Of a stretch of DNA of 7,714 nt, positions 7,173 to 7,714 are shown piece by piece. A program made the position numbers and the translations under genes. This DNA is from Thiobacillus sp. (lineage in GTDB: Bacteria > Pseudomonadota > Gammaproteobacteria > Burkholderiales > Thiobacillaceae): the NCBI GenBank assembly GCA_018780025.1, contig JADMKH010000152.1:14632-22345 (forward strand), in the 5' to 3' direction. A model generated the notes under the pieces. The model worked only from the letters and a program-made list of their open reading frames with translations. It searched no databases and had not been told where the DNA came from. How positions within the stretch are numbered: position 1 is the first letter of the stretch; the number at the start of each line of letters is the position of its first letter.

Positions 7173-7714
7173 TCACTCGTTGGTGAATACCGTCGCCAGC
7201 TTATCCATGTTCTCAAGCGCCATGCCCGATCCACGCACCACGCAGGTCAACGGATCGTCAGCGACGATGACCGGCAAACCGGTTTCTTCCATGAGCAGAC
7301 GATCCAGGTCGCGCAACAGCGCGCCGCCGCCGGTCAGCACCATGCCTTTTTCAGCGATGTCCGAGCCCAATTCGGGCGGGGTTTGTTCCAGCGCCTGCTT
7401 CACTGCGCTCACGATCGCATTCAGGGGTTCGGTCAGGGCTTCCAGAATTTCGTTGCTGGAGACGTTGAAGCTGCGCGGCACCCCTTCCGCCAGGCTGCGA
7501 CCCTTGATTTCCATTTCCAGCACTTCTGCGCCCGGAAAAGCCGAACCCATATGTTTCTTGATGCGCTCCGCGGTCGCCTCGCCAATCAGCATGCCGTAGT
7601 TGCGGCGGATGTAACTGATGATGGCCTCGTCCATGCGGTCGCCACCGACCCGCACCGAATTGGCGTAGACCACGCCGCCGAGCGAGATCACGCCGACTTC
7701 GGTGGTGCCGCCGC
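7173..7714 (-). CDS. mreB: Rod shape-determining protein MreB, 3' part only
   Basis: The last 179 residues of the bacterial actin MreB, which forms membrane-bound filaments that direct lateral-wall synthesis. The usual length is about 347, so roughly the N-terminal half lies beyond the right edge and the true start is not in the window. Visible signatures are the phosphate-2 loop GGTTEVGVISLGG at the very start, VRVGGDRMDEAI, and the adenosine-binding loop MVLTGGGALLRDLD near residues 118-131 of this fragment. The C-terminus DKLATVFTNE is the family's ordinary end. The GTG near 7691 in this frame is an internal valine codon, not a start. It is the first gene of the visible cluster; its promoter must be outside the window. 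Confidence 0.98.
   Translation of the reverse strand, partial: GGTTEVGVISLGGVVYANSVRVGGDRMDEAIISYIRRNYGMLIGEATAERIKKHMGSAFPGAEVLEMEIKGRSLAEGVPRSFNVSSNEILEALTEPLNAIVSAVKQALEQTPPELGSDIAEKGMVLTGGGALLRDLDRLLMEETGLPVIVADDPLTCVVRGSGMALENMDKLATVFTNE

Overview
The window is one uninterrupted, leftward-transcribed (minus strand) cluster of cell-wall elongation genes. In transcription order, from the right edge, it holds: mreB (3' part), mreC, mreD, mrdA (PBP2), rodA, rlpA, a dacA-family gene (PBP5/6-like) and a D-amino-acid aminotransferase gene (dat, cut by the left edge). The order mreBCD-mrdA-rodA-rlpA-dacA-dat, the moderately high GC content and the protein sequences suggest a betaproteobacterium, perhaps of the Nitrosomonadales type. 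That placement is inferred from remembered gene order and family sequence, not from a search.

Layout: mreB ends at 7173. A 34-base gap precedes mreC (best start 7138). mreC/mreD, mreD/mrdA and rlpA/dacA each overlap by an ATGA, mrdA/rodA overlap by 14 bases, rodA/rlpA are 14 bases apart, and dacA/dat overlap by a GTGA. No gap is large enough to hold another gene. I saw no internal promoter, terminator, RNA gene, mobile element, CRISPR array or long repeat. The long plus-strand open frames are shadows of the minus-strand genes.

Function: MreB filaments, the MreC/MreD membrane proteins, the SEDS glycosyltransferase RodA and the transpeptidase PBP2 form the elongasome that builds lateral wall. 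RlpA is a lipoprotein lytic transglycosylase with a SPOR domain, so it should act at septa. The DacA family normally trims terminal D-Ala from stem peptides, and Dat interconverts D-Ala and D-Glu with their keto acids. PBP2, RodA and RlpA keep all the catalytic residues I can recognise.

The most striking point is the dacA-family protein. Its frame is intact, with signal peptide, both domains and C-terminal amphipathic anchor, but all three penicillin-binding motifs are altered: SxxK reads SLTQ, SxN reads SAS, and KTG reads KVG. This looks like a preserved but catalytically dead pseudo-carboxypeptidase inside an otherwise normal elongasome operon. The next gene, dat, also differs at its substrate-carboxylate site: the usual PRDH-type motif reads PRDQ and is preceded by about five extra residues.
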